Positions 46,845 through 56,730 are shown, numbered from the stretch's first letter. The stretch is 64,000 bases of DNA from CAVOHU01 sp963817885 (GCA_963817885.1 CAWFQE010000005.1:62001-126000), one strand, 5' to 3'. The notes: generated by a model not told the origin, from the sequence alone. A program made the numbers and translations.

Positions 46845-49349
46845 TCATTGCCTGAAATGGTAGAACGCGTCGGTTTCCTGGACATGATTCCGAATGTCCC
46901 GTTGATCGATCCGTCGGACATCTGGACCGATGACGACCTCGGTTCCGACAGGCTCCCGTGACAGGTCGTACTCGAACTCACGCCGTTCGACCAGGTCCGT
47001 GATGTAGAACTCGCGTCCGTTTCGGCGAAGCAGCCCGAATGCGGCGCCGTAGCTCGAGGTCAACAGAAACGAGTCGCGGCGTCGGTCCGGCAGGACGCCG
47101 GTTGCCGGGACGAACAGCGGCCTGCCAAAGACAGGACCCAGCCCGCCCACGTCGTGGCGGCGCAGGGCGTAGAGGGTCGGCGCGATATCGGCCGTGAACG
47201 CCACCTGGGCCAGGTCGGTCGTGACCGCAGCCCGCATCGACGGCGGCAGGCGGATAATCAGCGGTATCCGGACGACCTCGGGAAACAGCCACGTGGCATG
47301 TCCCCAATAACCGTTCTCGCCCAGCGAATCCCCGTGGTCGCTCGCGAGCACGATGACGCTGTTGTCGTACCCCCCACTCGTCCGCAGGTAGGACACGAAG
47401 CCGCCGAAACAGGCGTCAATCCGCTGGAGCCTCGAAGCGTAGGGGGCGTAGAACCCGGGGTACTCCCCTCCGAGCGACTGCTGCCCGCCGCGTCGCGTGT
47501 TCAGGATATGGATGTTCATCGGCGAGAAGTAGCCGAAGACCGGCCTCGCGTCGCCCTTCGACTGGTCAAGATAGGCCTCGAGGGCGCGCAGGTTCTCGCA
47601 TAGATCCGTGTCGACGCTCGGAATGTCCGGATCGATCTTCGTCACTGGTGTCATGGGGCGCAGGTACGGCGCAACCGTGTAGTCGTTGATCGCCATCCGA
47701 TAGCCGTCCATATTGACCAGTTTCTCGAGCGCATTCATGCGCTCGAAGCCGTCCGCGAGCGTCTTGCGCGTGACGGTGGCCCCAGCCCATATCGATGGAG
47801 CAGCCAGCTGCGTGGCGCCGTGTCGCGTAAAGGCGTTGCGGAACACGAAACTGTCCCGCGCGAAGCTGTCGATATTCGGCGTGAAGGTGACAGCGGCGTT
47901 GTACGGCGAAAGGTAGTCCCGGCGCAGACTGTCGATGACGAACAGGAAGATATTCGGCCGGTGCGCGGGTGAGCGTGCCGGGGTCCTGGCGAGCTCGACG
48001 TCCGGAATGGTGATCGATGTCGTGCTGCCATTCGAGTGGACCTGAAGGAAGCGGTAGTACTCACCGTCGAATCCCGGCCGAATGACGAGCGCCTCCGCCA
48101 TGAACTTGAACATCGATTCGGCGGCGAAGCTCCGGTCGAACGCGGCGACAGGTTCCAGCGTGCTGTCGCCGGTCCACGAGGCGAGGCTCACGGCGGCGTG
48201 CGGAACACCGAGCAACGCCGCGATGGCGATGGCCGGCGGCACGACGACTGCTCGATTGGACCAGGGTCGTTCGGCCACGTGTCGGGTGGCCCGTCGCAAG
48301 AGTGCGAAGGCCAGGACTCCCTCGGAGACAAGGATCAGCCTTTGTGCAATGAACGCCCAGTCCAGTCGCTCCACCAAGCCGATCGCCCGAGATGACGCGA
48401 ACGGCAAAAGGAGCAATGCGGCCGTGATGGTCGGCCAGCCGCGCAGCCGGACGAGTCCTCGTTGGCTGGACGTCGCGTCGTCTCGGAGGTGTACGGCGGG
48501 CCTGCGCTGCGCGATTCCCGACCACATTGCAGCCAGGGCGACGCCGCCGGCCGCCGCGATCCAGGCCGAATCCCTGTCGCTCAACGAGACAGTCGGAAGA
48601 ACCAGGCGCCGGAGAAACTCGGCGATCCCGGCCGCGGCCAACGCGACCGTCAAGGCCAGATCCCAAAGCCCGGGAGCGCGAGTCCGCGCGGCAATCGCTG
48701 ACTTCAGGCAGGCCAGTGCGTAGACGATCGCGCAGACCGTCGTCGTCAGCGTCAGCGTCCAGATGCCCGTCAGCCCAAGCGCGGTCCAGTGGCCTGCCGT
48801 GCTTCCAATTGCCACGGCGCGTACCACGTGCGCGAGCCACAGGTAGACGGCAAGTCCACCGAGCGTGATCAGCAGTCGGCGCTGGCGGGGTTCCCAGCGG
48901 CCGCCCGCGTCGCCGCTGCCCTGTCCGGCCGCCGACACGTGGTCAATCGCCGCCAGCCAGCCGAGCGGCAGGAGCGCGGCCAGCGCCGCGGGCAACGCGC
49001 GGCTGTCATTCCAGAGCTTCGGCAAGAAGGGGGCGGTCAGCAGGACCACCGCGAGCAGCCCGAAGACCCCCACAAAGGCCATTGCGAGCCATCTCGCGAC
49101 CTGGCCCGACCCTTGTCGCGGCGTGCGCCAGTCCAGTTCCGGCCAGAGCGTGAGCACGGTGACCGCCAACGCGGCGCAGTACCAGACGTGATGCCAGGCG
49201 ACGAAGTGCGTGATCCAGGGAAACAGCTGTGGCCGAATGAACATGTCGAACGCGAACGGGCTGCAATTGAGCGTCGCGTACGCTGCCGTGAGGAGGCAGA
49301 ACGCTGCGACCGCCGCACGCGCGCCGACGAAGGCAACGTAACGAGTCAT
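46845..49349 (-). CDS. Membrane protein with alkaline-phosphatase-superfamily (sulfatase-like) domain
   Basis: 834 aa from ATG 49349. The N-terminal half has about ten predicted membrane helices; residues about 460-780 form a sulfatase/phosphoethanolamine-transferase-like domain. Metal-site motifs are PNIFLFVIDSLRRDY and ASDHGDSLGENGYWGH, with a probable nucleophile region RHGATQLAAPSIWAG. The CxPxR signature of true arylsulfatases is missing, so an envelope-modifying transferase or hydrolase is more likely. Gene order with a small TPR protein (ATGA overlap) suggests a two-gene unit. Convergent with the EF-G-like gene, 22 bases apart. Confidence 0.85.
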   Translation of the reverse strand: MTRYVAFVGARAAVAAFCLLTAAYATLNCSPFAFDMFIRPQLFPWITHFVAWHHVWYCAALAVTVLTLWPELDWRTPRQGSGQVARWLAMAFVGVFGLLAVVLLTAPFLPKLWNDSRALPAALAALLPLGWLAAIDHVSAAGQGSGDAGGRWEPRQRRLLITLGGLAVYLWLAHVVRAVAIGSTAGHWTALGLTGIWTLTLTTTVCAIVYALACLKSAIAARTRAPGLWDLALTVALAAAGIAEFLRRLVLPTVSLSDRDSAWIAAAGGVALAAMWSGIAQRRPAVHLRDDATSSQRGLVRLRGWPTITAALLLLPFASSRAIGLVERLDWAFIAQRLILVSEGVLAFALLRRATRHVAERPWSNRAVVVPPAIAIAALLGVPHAAVSLASWTGDSTLEPVAAFDRSFAAESMFKFMAEALVIRPGFDGEYYRFLQVHSNGSTTSITIPDVELARTPARSPAHRPNIFLFVIDSLRRDYLSPYNAAVTFTPNIDSFARDSFVFRNAFTRHGATQLAAPSIWAGATVTRKTLADGFERMNALEKLVNMDGYRMAINDYTVAPYLRPMTPVTKIDPDIPSVDTDLCENLRALEAYLDQSKGDARPVFGYFSPMNIHILNTRRGGQQSLGGEYPGFYAPYASRLQRIDACFGGFVSYLRTSGGYDNSVIVLASDHGDSLGENGYWGHATWLFPEVVRIPLIIRLPPSMRAAVTTDLAQVAFTADIAPTLYALRRHDVGGLGPVFGRPLFVPATGVLPDRRRDSFLLTSSYGAAFGLLRRNGREFYITDLVERREFEYDLSREPVGTEVVIGPDVRRIDQRDIRNHVQETDAFYHFRQ

Positions 49350-49804
49350 CGCAACATTCCGCTCTGCGCCTCATCGGCCGCCTTCTTCAACTCCAGGAGA
49401 GCCAGCCGGTTCGGCTGAACGAGAAGCGCACGGTCGGCCTGGCGCCGTGCCTCGGCGGCGTCACCCCGTCGCAGGAGGAGCCGCCCGAGCCGAAGTCGCA
49501 GATCGGCGTAGTCTGGATCGAGCTCGAGCGCCCGAATGTAGGTCGCTTCGGCACGGGCCGTCACGTTGGCAGACTCGTAGGCCCAGGCCAGGTCTCCCAA
49601 CAGCTCCACGTCCTGTGGGTACATGGCGCTGCACCGCTCGAGAAGCGCCAGGACACCGGGGCCGGGCTCAGGCCGTTTCTCGGCCAGCCTGAGGCAGTCC
49701 TCGCTGGTGAATCCGGCCGTGGGCAAGGGAAGACTCGCCGGCACCACGAGCGCCACCAGGCACAGGACCAGGAACGGCGGGAGGATGCTCGGCTGTTTCG
49801 ACAT
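49346..49804 (-). CDS. Exported TPR protein
   Basis: 152 aa from ATG 49804. A signal peptide or anchor (PPFLVLCLVALVVPASLP) precedes about three TPR units, including ELLGDLAWAYESANVTARAEATYIRALELDPDYADLRLRLGRLLLRRGDAAEARRQADRAL in consecutive helices. Probably a periplasmic scaffold for the membrane enzyme encoded next, with which it overlaps by four bases. No catalytic motif. Confidence 0.8.
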   Translation of the reverse strand: MSKQPSILPPFLVLCLVALVVPASLPLPTAGFTSEDCLRLAEKRPEPGPGVLALLERCSAMYPQDVELLGDLAWAYESANVTARAEATYIRALELDPDYADLRLRLGRLLLRRGDAAEARRQADRALLVQPNRLALLELKKAADEAQSGMLR

Positions 49805-49930
49805 CGGGGCGGATCAGGAGCGGATTTGGGAACACGCCACTGTTGTCTGGTATCGGCGTGTCGAGGCCGTCACGACAGGACGCCGCAGCGCGGGAGTGCG
49901 GCCTTCACACGACTGGCTTCAGTTCCTTCG

Positions 49931-50071
49931 GGTGGAGGCCGGGTCTTCAGATGCCGGCGAGAGAGCTCACAATAAGAAAGGGCCCGAGTCGCGCGAGCGA
50001 CTCGGGCCCTCTGTTCATCTGTTCCGCGTACGGCCACGGGGATCGCCCGGTCTGAAGACCCGGCCTCCACC
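49931..50071. repeat. 21-bp inverted repeat enclosing the ribosomal-operon terminator
   Basis: Bases 49931-49951 and 50051-50071 are perfect reverse complements over 21 bp (core GGAGGCCGGGTCTTCAG), 99 bases apart. The terminator hairpin lies between them. The 49805-49930 side contains no gene. The structure resembles a dispersed palindromic element inserted beyond rplQ. Confidence 0.85.
49979..50010 (-). terminator. Rho-independent terminator of the ribosomal operon
   Basis: 14-bp stem (49979-49992 with 49997-50010, core GGGCCCGAGTCGC) and GCGA tetraloop. On the minus strand it is followed by CTTTCTTATT, a U-rich tract. It lies about 145 bases after the rplQ stop and should end the S10-spc-alpha transcript. 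The plus strand lacks a U-tract. Confidence 0.8.
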
Positions 50072-50078
50072 AGGCAAG

Positions 50079-50145
50079 GCCTCAAGCCACCAGCCTCAGG
50101 CCACCAGCCTCAAGCCACCGGCCTCAAGCCTTAAGCCTCAAGCCC
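50079..50145 (+). repeat. Heptad repeat block after rplQ
   Basis: Ten or so 7-nt units, mainly AGCCTCA alternating with RGCCACC (a 14-nt higher-order unit repeated three times), then AGCCTTA and AGCCTCA. It ends 10 bases before the rplQ stop. Confidence 0.85.
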
Positions 50146-50155
50146 AGGCGGTGTC

Positions 50156-50761
50156 CTAGCTTCCCTTCCCGCTGCGGCCGGTGTTGCGCGGCTTGGCGGT
50201 GCTCTTGGTCCAGGCCTTGGTGTGCTCGTGCACCGGCGCCCCGGTCTCCTCGTCCTCGTCCGCTTTCCGGCCGCGCACGCGATCGGCCGCCGCCTTCAGC
50301 TTGCTCCCCAGGCCCCCTCCGCCTTCCTTCTTGGCGGCCTTCTTTTCCTTGTCGGCCGCGGCCTTCTTGGGGTCGAACTCGCTGCCCAGCAACTCCACCA
50401 GGGCCATGTCGGCCGCGTCGCCCTTGCGCACGCCGGTCTTGAGGATCCGGACGTAGCCGCCGGGCCGCGCGGCAAACCGCGGCGCAATCTCATTGAACAG
50501 GGTTCTGACCACGAGACGGTCCTGGAGGTGTTCCAGCACCATCCGGCGGGCATGCAGGGCCTGTCCGTTCTCGCCACCTCCGGCTACGCCGCCCTTGGCG
50601 ATGGTGATCAGGCGTTCCACGAAGGGCCGCAGCTCTTTCGCCTTGGGCAGGGTCGTCTCGATGTGCCCGTGCTCCAGCAGCGCGGTTGCCTGGTTCCTGA
50701 GCAGACTGAGGCGGTGCTCGGTGGTTCGTCCCAGCTTGCGCTGGCCTACTCGGTGACGCAT
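50156..50761 (-). CDS. rplQ: 50S ribosomal protein L17 with long C-terminal tail
   Basis: 201 aa. Residues 1-130 are standard L17 (MRHRVGQRKLGRTTEHRLSL, NQATALLEHGHIETTLPKAKELRP, GGYVRILKTGVRKGDAADMALVELL). The remaining 70 residues are a Lys/Ala/Glu-rich tail absent from the usual 115-130-aa protein. L17 sits near the peptide exit tunnel. Last gene of the supercluster, after rpoA, separated from it by 293 bases filled with heptad repeats. Confidence 0.96.
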   Translation of the reverse strand: MRHRVGQRKLGRTTEHRLSLLRNQATALLEHGHIETTLPKAKELRPFVERLITIAKGGVAGGGENGQALHARRMVLEHLQDRLVVRTLFNEIAPRFAARPGGYVRILKTGVRKGDAADMALVELLGSEFDPKKAAADKEKKAAKKEGGGGLGSKLKAAADRVRGRKADEDEETGAPVHEHTKAWTKSTAKPRNTGRSGKGS

Positions 50762-50795
50762 ATCCTTCTTCTCTCTCTGACGTTGGAGGCGATCA

Positions 50796-50841
50796 GGCTT
50801 AGGGCTTAGGGCTTAGGGCTTAAGGCTCAGGGCTTACGGCC
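50796..50841 (-). repeat. Heptad repeat block between rpoA and rplQ (left)
   Basis: Six units of GGCTTAG type (GGCTTAG three times, GGCTTAA, GGCTCAG, GGCTTAC). It is roughly complementary to 50946-50977, so the intercistronic RNA can fold into a long imperfect hairpin. Confidence 0.88.
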
Positions 50842-50945
50842 CGTCACGCTTGCCCGGCCCCGGATGCAGCCGGCGCCCCAGTCACGAATTCACGCGACTC
50901 GCCGCGATCGCTCTGAAGTTCCACCTCGAACCGTGTCGCCCGGCC

Positions 50946-51050
50946 GGCCTTAAGCCCCAAGCCTCAGGCCCTAAGCCTGAATCGAACCGTCTCACCGGGC
51001 CCGGCCTCAGGCCCCAAGGCTTAAGCCTTGAGCCTTGAGGCCCAGGCCTT
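50946..51050 (+). repeat. Heptad repeat blocks between rpoA and rplQ (right)
   Basis: Block 50946-50977 has GGCCTTA, AGCCCCA, AGCCTCA, GGCCCTA and AGCCTGA units. Block 51003-51050 has GGCCTCA and GGCCCCA units, then the 14-base palindrome AAGGCTTAAGCCTT (51016-51029), then CTTGAGCC-like units up to 5 bases before the rpoA stop. Confidence 0.85.
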
Positions 51051-51054
51051 TCCC

Positions 51055-52044
51055 CTAGTCCGCCGACGCATGGGCGGCCGGCTGATCCAGCCGCATCCCG
51101 AGGCTGAGGCCCATGGTCTGGAGGATATCCTTGATTTCATTGAGCGACTTGCGCCCGAAGTTCTTCGTCTTGAGCATCTCGCTCTCGGTCTTCTGCACGA
51201 GCTCGCGAATGGTCCGGATATTCGCGTTCTTCAGGCAGTTGTACGACCGCACCGAGAGCTCGAGTTCCTCGACGCTCTTGTCGAGGTGCTCGTTGGCGAC
51301 CGCCGAGCGCGGCTGATCGGCCTGGACCTCGAGCGGCTGATCGGCCGTCTCGTCCAGGTTGACGAAGATGTTCAGGTGGTCGCGCACCAGCTTCGCCGTC
51401 AGCGAGACCGCGTCGCGCGGGCTGACCGCGCCGTTGGTCCACACATCCAGCGTGAGCTTCTCGTAGTCGGTGGTCTGGCCGAGGCGCGCGGCCTCGATCA
51501 GGTAGTTCACCTTCTTCACCGGCGAGTGGACCGAATCGATCGGAATCCAGCCGATACCGAGGTCCTCGTCGAAGTTCCGGTCGGCGGTCACGTAGCCGCG
51601 GCCGCGCTTGACGCGGATCTCCATGTGGAGCTTGCCGTGCTCGGAGACGGTCGCGATGTGGGCATCGGGCTCGAGGATTTCCACGTCGGCATCGCCTTCG
51701 ATGTCGCGGGCCCGGACCTCGCCCGGCTTGTCCACGCGCAGATACAGCGTCTTCGTGTAGTCGACGTGCATCTTCAGGGGAATCTGTTTCAGGTTGAGGA
51801 TGATGTCGGTCGCATCCTCAACGACGCCAGGGATCGGCGAGAACTCGTGCAGCACGCCGTCGATCTTGACGGCGGTGAACGCCGCGCCTTCGATCGACGA
51901 CAGCAGCACGCGCCGCATGGCGTTGCCGATGGTTGTGCCAAAACCCCGCTCGAACGGCTGCGCATAGAAGCGCCCGAAGCGCTCGGTCGAGGTCTCTCGC
52001 TCGAACTCCAGCCGCTTGGGCCGCTGGAAACCCTTCCACAACAT
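51055..52044 (-). CDS. rpoA: RNA polymerase alpha subunit
   Basis: 329 aa, the same length as the E. coli protein, from ATG 52044. This start is preferred over ATG 52053 because AAAGGA lies about 9 bases upstream. The N-terminal dimerisation domain has GFGTTIGNAMRRVLLSS and the C-terminal domain SVEELELSVRSYNCLKNANIRTIREL and GRKSLNEIKDIL, which contact promoter UP elements and activators. Encoded between rpsD and rplQ, as in most bacteria. Confidence 0.98.
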   Translation of the reverse strand: MLWKGFQRPKRLEFERETSTERFGRFYAQPFERGFGTTIGNAMRRVLLSSIEGAAFTAVKIDGVLHEFSPIPGVVEDATDIILNLKQIPLKMHVDYTKTLYLRVDKPGEVRARDIEGDADVEILEPDAHIATVSEHGKLHMEIRVKRGRGYVTADRNFDEDLGIGWIPIDSVHSPVKKVNYLIEAARLGQTTDYEKLTLDVWTNGAVSPRDAVSLTAKLVRDHLNIFVNLDETADQPLEVQADQPRSAVANEHLDKSVEELELSVRSYNCLKNANIRTIRELVQKTESEMLKTKNFGRKSLNEIKDILQTMGLSLGMRLDQPAAHASAD

Positions 52045-52134
52045 CGCTGGCATTCCTTTCTGGCGTCTCGATCCACCGGACAACGCGGGCGGGGCCGCCA
52101 GGCGAGGCGGCCCGACATGCCTTGAGGCCGGATC

Positions 52135-52764
52135 CTACTTCGAGTAGAGCTCGACGATGAGCTGTTCCTGCACCGGCAGGTTGATCTGCGCGCGGGTCGG
52201 CAGTGACACGACGCGCCCGGACATCTGTTCGGCCTGGAGTGCCAGCCACTCGGGAATGCCGCGCCCCTTCACTTCTTCCATGGCATGCAGGACGGCCGTG
52301 CCCTTGCGGCTGCCCTCGCGTACTTCCACGGTGTCGCCTTCCCGCACCAGGTACGAGGGGATGTCGACCTTCCGGCCGTTGACCGAGAAATGCCCGTGGC
52401 GCACCAGCTGGCGGCCCTGCGACCGGGACGTCGAGAAGCCCAGCCGGTAGACCACGTTGTCGAGCCGCCGTTCGAGGCTCTGCAGCAGGATCTCGCCGGT
52501 GATGCCGCGGGTCCGCTCGGCCGACTCGAAATAGCGGCGGAACTGGTTCTCCAGCACGCCGTAGATGCGCTTGACTTTCTGTTTCTCGCGCAACTGCAGG
52601 CCGTATCCGGCCAACTTCGCCTTACGCGCCTTGCCGTGCTGGCCAGGAACGAAGTTGCGCTTCTCGATCGCGCACTTCTCCGTATAACACCGCTCCCCCT
52701 TGAGGAACAGCTTGGTGGCCTCCCGGCGGCACAGGCGGCAAACAGGTCCGATGTATCGTGCCAT
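52135..52764 (-). CDS. rpsD: 30S ribosomal protein S4 (zinc type)
   Basis: 209 aa. The N-terminus keeps the four zinc-ligand cysteines (CRLCRR, then CYTEKCAIEKR). The S4 RNA-binding domain follows with RLDNVVYRLGFSTSRSQGRQLVRHGHFSVNGRKVDIPS in consecutive segments. It initiates assembly of the 16S 5' domain and often represses its own operon. The gap to rpoA is 90 bases and to rpsK 36 bases. Confidence 0.97.
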   Translation of the reverse strand: MARYIGPVCRLCRREATKLFLKGERCYTEKCAIEKRNFVPGQHGKARKAKLAGYGLQLREKQKVKRIYGVLENQFRRYFESAERTRGITGEILLQSLERRLDNVVYRLGFSTSRSQGRQLVRHGHFSVNGRKVDIPSYLVREGDTVEVREGSRKGTAVLHAMEEVKGRGIPEWLALQAEQMSGRVVSLPTRAQINLPVQEQLIVELYSK

Positions 52765-52800
52765 CGCGTCTCTTCCGTTCCTGGTTCGCTTCCCTGATCC

Positions 52801-53244
52801 CTAAACCCGCCGGCGTTTCGACGGCCGGCAGCCGTTGTGCGGGATGGGCGTGATGTCGCGGATCGACTTGACCTCGATCCCGATGGTCTGCAATGCCCGG
52901 ATCGCCGACTCGCGGCCGGCCCCGGGACCCTTCACCCGCACCTCGGCCGAGCGCATGCCCATGGCCTTGGCGGCATTGCCCGCGCTGATGGCGGCCTGCG
53001 TGGCGGCAAACGGCGTCCCCTTCCGGGACCCCTTGAAGCCCACGCCCCCCGCGCTCGACCAGGCCACCACGTTACCGTCCGCATCGGCAATCGTGATCGT
53101 CGTGTTGTTGAACGACGCCTGGATGTTGATGATGCCGTGGTGGACCACGCGCTTCTCGCCGCGCTTCTTGAAGGTCTTCTTCCCGCCCTTTTTGCCGGGT
53201 TCCTTCTTTTCAGCGCCTTCGACGGTCGAATCAGTCTTTGCCAT
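52801..53244 (-). CDS. rpsK: 30S ribosomal protein S11
   Basis: 147 aa from ATG 53244. A Lys/Glu/Gly-rich N-terminal extension of about 25 residues precedes the conserved core: HGIINIQASFNNTTITI, GNVVAWSSAGGVGFKGSRKGTPFAAQ-type block, RSAEVRVKGPGAGRESAIRAL and the basic end PIPHNGCRPSKRRRV. Binds the platform of the 30S near the Shine-Dalgarno helix. Start is 4 bases after the rpsM stop. Confidence 0.97.
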   Translation of the reverse strand: MAKTDSTVEGAEKKEPGKKGGKKTFKKRGEKRVVHHGIINIQASFNNTTITIADADGNVVAWSSAGGVGFKGSRKGTPFAATQAAISAGNAAKAMGMRSAEVRVKGPGAGRESAIRALQTIGIEVKSIRDITPIPHNGCRPSKRRRV

Positions 53245-53248
53245 CCGC

Positions 53249-53623
53249 CTACACCGTCTTCTTCTTCGCGACCGCGCCGCGCCGCGGTCCCTTCCGGGTC
53301 CGGGCATTGGTCTTGGTTCGCTGGCCCCTGACCGGCAGGCCGCGGCGGTGCCGCAGGCCACGGTAGCAGCCGATGTCCATCAACCGTTTGATGTTCATGG
53401 AAACCTCCTTGCGGAGGTCGCCCTCGACACCACCCTGATCCTCGATGACCCGGCTGACCTTCCGGACATCGTCTTCGGACAGATCCTTGACGCGCGTGTC
53501 CGGGTTGACGCCGGCTTCCTTGAGAATCTTGTTGGACCGGGTCCGGCCGATCCCATAGATGTAGGTCAGCCCGATCTCGACCCGCTTCGTCCGAGGCAGG
53601 TCCACACCCGCGATACGTGCCAT
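53249..53623 (-). CDS. rpsM: 30S ribosomal protein S13
   Basis: 124 aa. Begins MARIAGVDLPRTKRVEIGLTYIYGIG, with the helix-two-turn-helix and the basic tail GLRHRRGLPVRGQRTKTNARTRKGP that contacts P-site tRNA. Head protein forming intersubunit bridges. Four bases separate its start from the rpmJ stop. Confidence 0.97.
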   Translation of the reverse strand: MARIAGVDLPRTKRVEIGLTYIYGIGRTRSNKILKEAGVNPDTRVKDLSEDDVRKVSRVIEDQGGVEGDLRKEVSMNIKRLMDIGCYRGLRHRRGLPVRGQRTKTNARTRKGPRRGAVAKKKTV

Positions 53624-53627
53624 GATG

Positions 53628-53741
53628 CTACCCCTGCCTCTGCTTGTGTTTCTGGTTCGGACAGATCACCCGCACCACCCCCTGGCGGCGGACGATCTTG
53701 CACTTGTCGCACATGCGTTTGACCGACGCTCTAACCTTCAT
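53628..53741 (-). CDS. rpmJ: 50S ribosomal protein L36
   Basis: Only 37 aa, ATG 53741 to TAG 53628. It begins MKVRASVKRMCDKCKIVRR and ends in KHKQRQG; Cys11, Cys14, Cys27 and His32 form the zinc site, so this is the zinc-containing C+ paralogue. It lies between infA and rpsM, the usual order. Confidence 0.95.
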   Translation of the reverse strand: MKVRASVKRMCDKCKIVRRQGVVRVICPNQKHKQRQG

Positions 53742-53811
53742 GACTCGTTCATCCTTGCGCCCCGCGCCGGAAAGGCCCGCCACGTGCGGGATCACCCGGG
53801 CAGGCGGCCCG

Positions 53812-54030
53812 CTACTTGTAGCGGTACGTGATGCGCCCCCGGCTCAGGTCGTAGGGCGAAAGCTCGACCAGCACCTTGTCCCCCGTTAGAATGCGGATGA
53901 AGTTCTTCCGCATCTTGCCGGAAACGTGCGCCAGCACCTGGTGTTTGTTCTCGAGTTCCACCTTGAACATCGCGTTGGGCAGCGACTCGAGCACCACTCC
54001 CGTGACTTCAATCGTGTCGTCTTTCGGCAA
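53812..54030 (-). CDS. infA: Translation initiation factor IF-1
   Basis: 72-aa OB-fold protein that occupies the 30S A site during initiation. The protein is canonical (KDDTIEVTGVVLESLPNAMFKVEL, GKMRKNFIRILTGDKV, SPYDLSRGRITYRYK). The start codon is TTG at 54030; no ATG or GTG occurs at the conserved N-terminus. Six bases separate it from the map stop. TTG may keep its translation low relative to the ribosomal proteins. Confidence 0.95.
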   Translation of the reverse strand: MPKDDTIEVTGVVLESLPNAMFKVELENKHQVLAHVSGKMRKNFIRILTGDKVLVELSPYDLSRGRITYRYK

Positions 54031-54036
54031 CGGCCT

Positions 54037-54843
54037 TTACACCCTCCGGGTCGCGCTCGCGCTCGGCCCTTGATGTCCCGACTCCCTGTCCGTGTCCGGC
54101 ACGGTCAGGATTACCGGCCCGTCCGTCGTGACGGCCACCGTGTGCTCGAAATGCGCCGCCAGGCTGCCATCCTGGGTCACGGCCGTCCAGCCGTCCCCGA
54201 GCACCCTGACTGCCGCCCGTCCCATCGCCACCATCGGCTCGATGGCCAGCACCATGCCGTCCGCCAGCCTCGGCCCGCGTCCCGGCTGCCCGTAATTCGG
54301 CACCTGGGGCTCCTCGTGGAGGGCGGCGCCCACCCCGTGCCCCACGAACTCCCGGACGACCGAAAACCCGTGCGCCTCCACGTGCCGCTGCACGGCATGG
54401 CCGATATCTGACACCCGGCCGCCAACCCGCGCCTTGTCGATCCCGGCGTAGAGCGACTCCTCGGTCACCCGGAGCAGCTCGTCCGCCTTCGGGTCGATCC
54501 GTCCGACGGGCACCGTGATCGCCGCGTCGCCGTGAAACCCGTCGAGCAGCACACCCACGTCAATCGAGACGATGTCACCCTCGCGCAGCTTGACCTGCGG
54601 CGAGGGAATCCCGTGGATGACCTGCTCGTTCACCGAGGTGCAGAGCGTCGCGGGAAACCCATGGTACCCCTTGAACGACGGGACGCCGCCTGCCGCCCGA
54701 ATCCTCGCCTCGGCCGCCTGGTCCAGGTCGGCCGTCGTGACGCCCGGCCGAACCATCTCCCGGAGCGCCTGAAGCACCTCGGCCACCACCCGCGTGGCCG
54801 CGCGCATCCGCCGGAGTTCCGCGTCCGACTTGCAGACGATCAC
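54037..54843 (-). CDS. map: Methionine aminopeptidase, type I
   Basis: Removes N-terminal Met from nascent proteins. 268 aa from GTG 54843. Metal ligands are visible in order: Asp in SIDVGVLLDGF, Asp in HGDAAI, His in VGHGVGAALHE, Glu in LAIEPMV and Glu in AHFEHTVAV. A 20-residue Ser/Arg-rich tail follows the usual end. It lies directly after secY; the adk gene often found between them is missing. Confidence 0.96.
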   Translation of the reverse strand: MIVCKSDAELRRMRAATRVVAEVLQALREMVRPGVTTADLDQAAEARIRAAGGVPSFKGYHGFPATLCTSVNEQVIHGIPSPQVKLREGDIVSIDVGVLLDGFHGDAAITVPVGRIDPKADELLRVTEESLYAGIDKARVGGRVSDIGHAVQRHVEAHGFSVVREFVGHGVGAALHEEPQVPNYGQPGRGPRLADGMVLAIEPMVAMGRAAVRVLGDGWTAVTQDGSLAAHFEHTVAVTTDGPVILTVPDTDRESGHQGPSASATRRV

Positions 54844-54874
54844 CGTCCCGTGCCTCGTCCCTCGATGCCATCCG

Positions 54875-56263
<1,389 letters not shown>

Positions 56264-56289
56264 AGGGCTTCAGACCCTGAGCAGGCGCC

Positions 56290-56730
56290 CTAGAGCGCCT
56301 CGATCGACCCACCGGCGGCCGCGATCTTCTCGGCGGCCTTCCCGCTGAACTTGTGCGCTTTGACCGTCAGGGCCACGGCGATCTCGCCGCGGGCCAGCAC
56401 CTTCACCCGGCGCCCGTTCTGGACCAGCCGCTCGGCCAGCAGCAGGTCGGGCGTCACGACGGTGCCGGCGGCGAACCGGGCTCCGAGATCGTCGAGGTTC
56501 ACCACCTCGTACTCGATGCGGAACGGGTTGAAGAACCCGCGCTTCGGCAGGCGGCGGTGCAGCGGCATCTGCCCGCCCTCGAAGCCGCGCTTGTGGTGGA
56601 AGCCCGAGCGCGACTTGGCGCCCTTGCTGCCGCGGCCGGCCGTCTTGCCCAGGCCGCTTCCCGGCCCGCGGCCGACCCGCTTGCGCTTCTGCTTGGCGCC
56701 CTTCGGCGGTTTGAGTGTGCTCGAATCCAT
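56290..56730 (-). CDS. rplO: 50S ribosomal protein L15
   Basis: 146 aa. The basic Gly-rich N-terminal arm (KQKRKRVGRGPGSGLGKTAGRGSKG) threads into 23S rRNA; the core has GFEGGQMPLHRRLPKRGFFNPF and the end SGKAAEKIAAAGGSIE. Late assembly protein of the 50S. It follows rpmD with a 20-base gap and precedes secY. Confidence 0.97.
   Translation of the reverse strand: MDSSTLKPPKGAKQKRKRVGRGPGSGLGKTAGRGSKGAKSRSGFHHKRGFEGGQMPLHRRLPKRGFFNPFRIEYEVVNLDDLGARFAAGTVVTPDLLLAERLVQNGRRVKVLARGEIAVALTVKAHKFSGKAAEKIAAAGGSIEAL

Noticed and set aside
49843..50085. Small open frames on both strands around the terminator after rplQ
   Set aside because: They coincide with the 21-bp inverted repeat and the terminator stem, with no ribosome site; best explained as repeat DNA.
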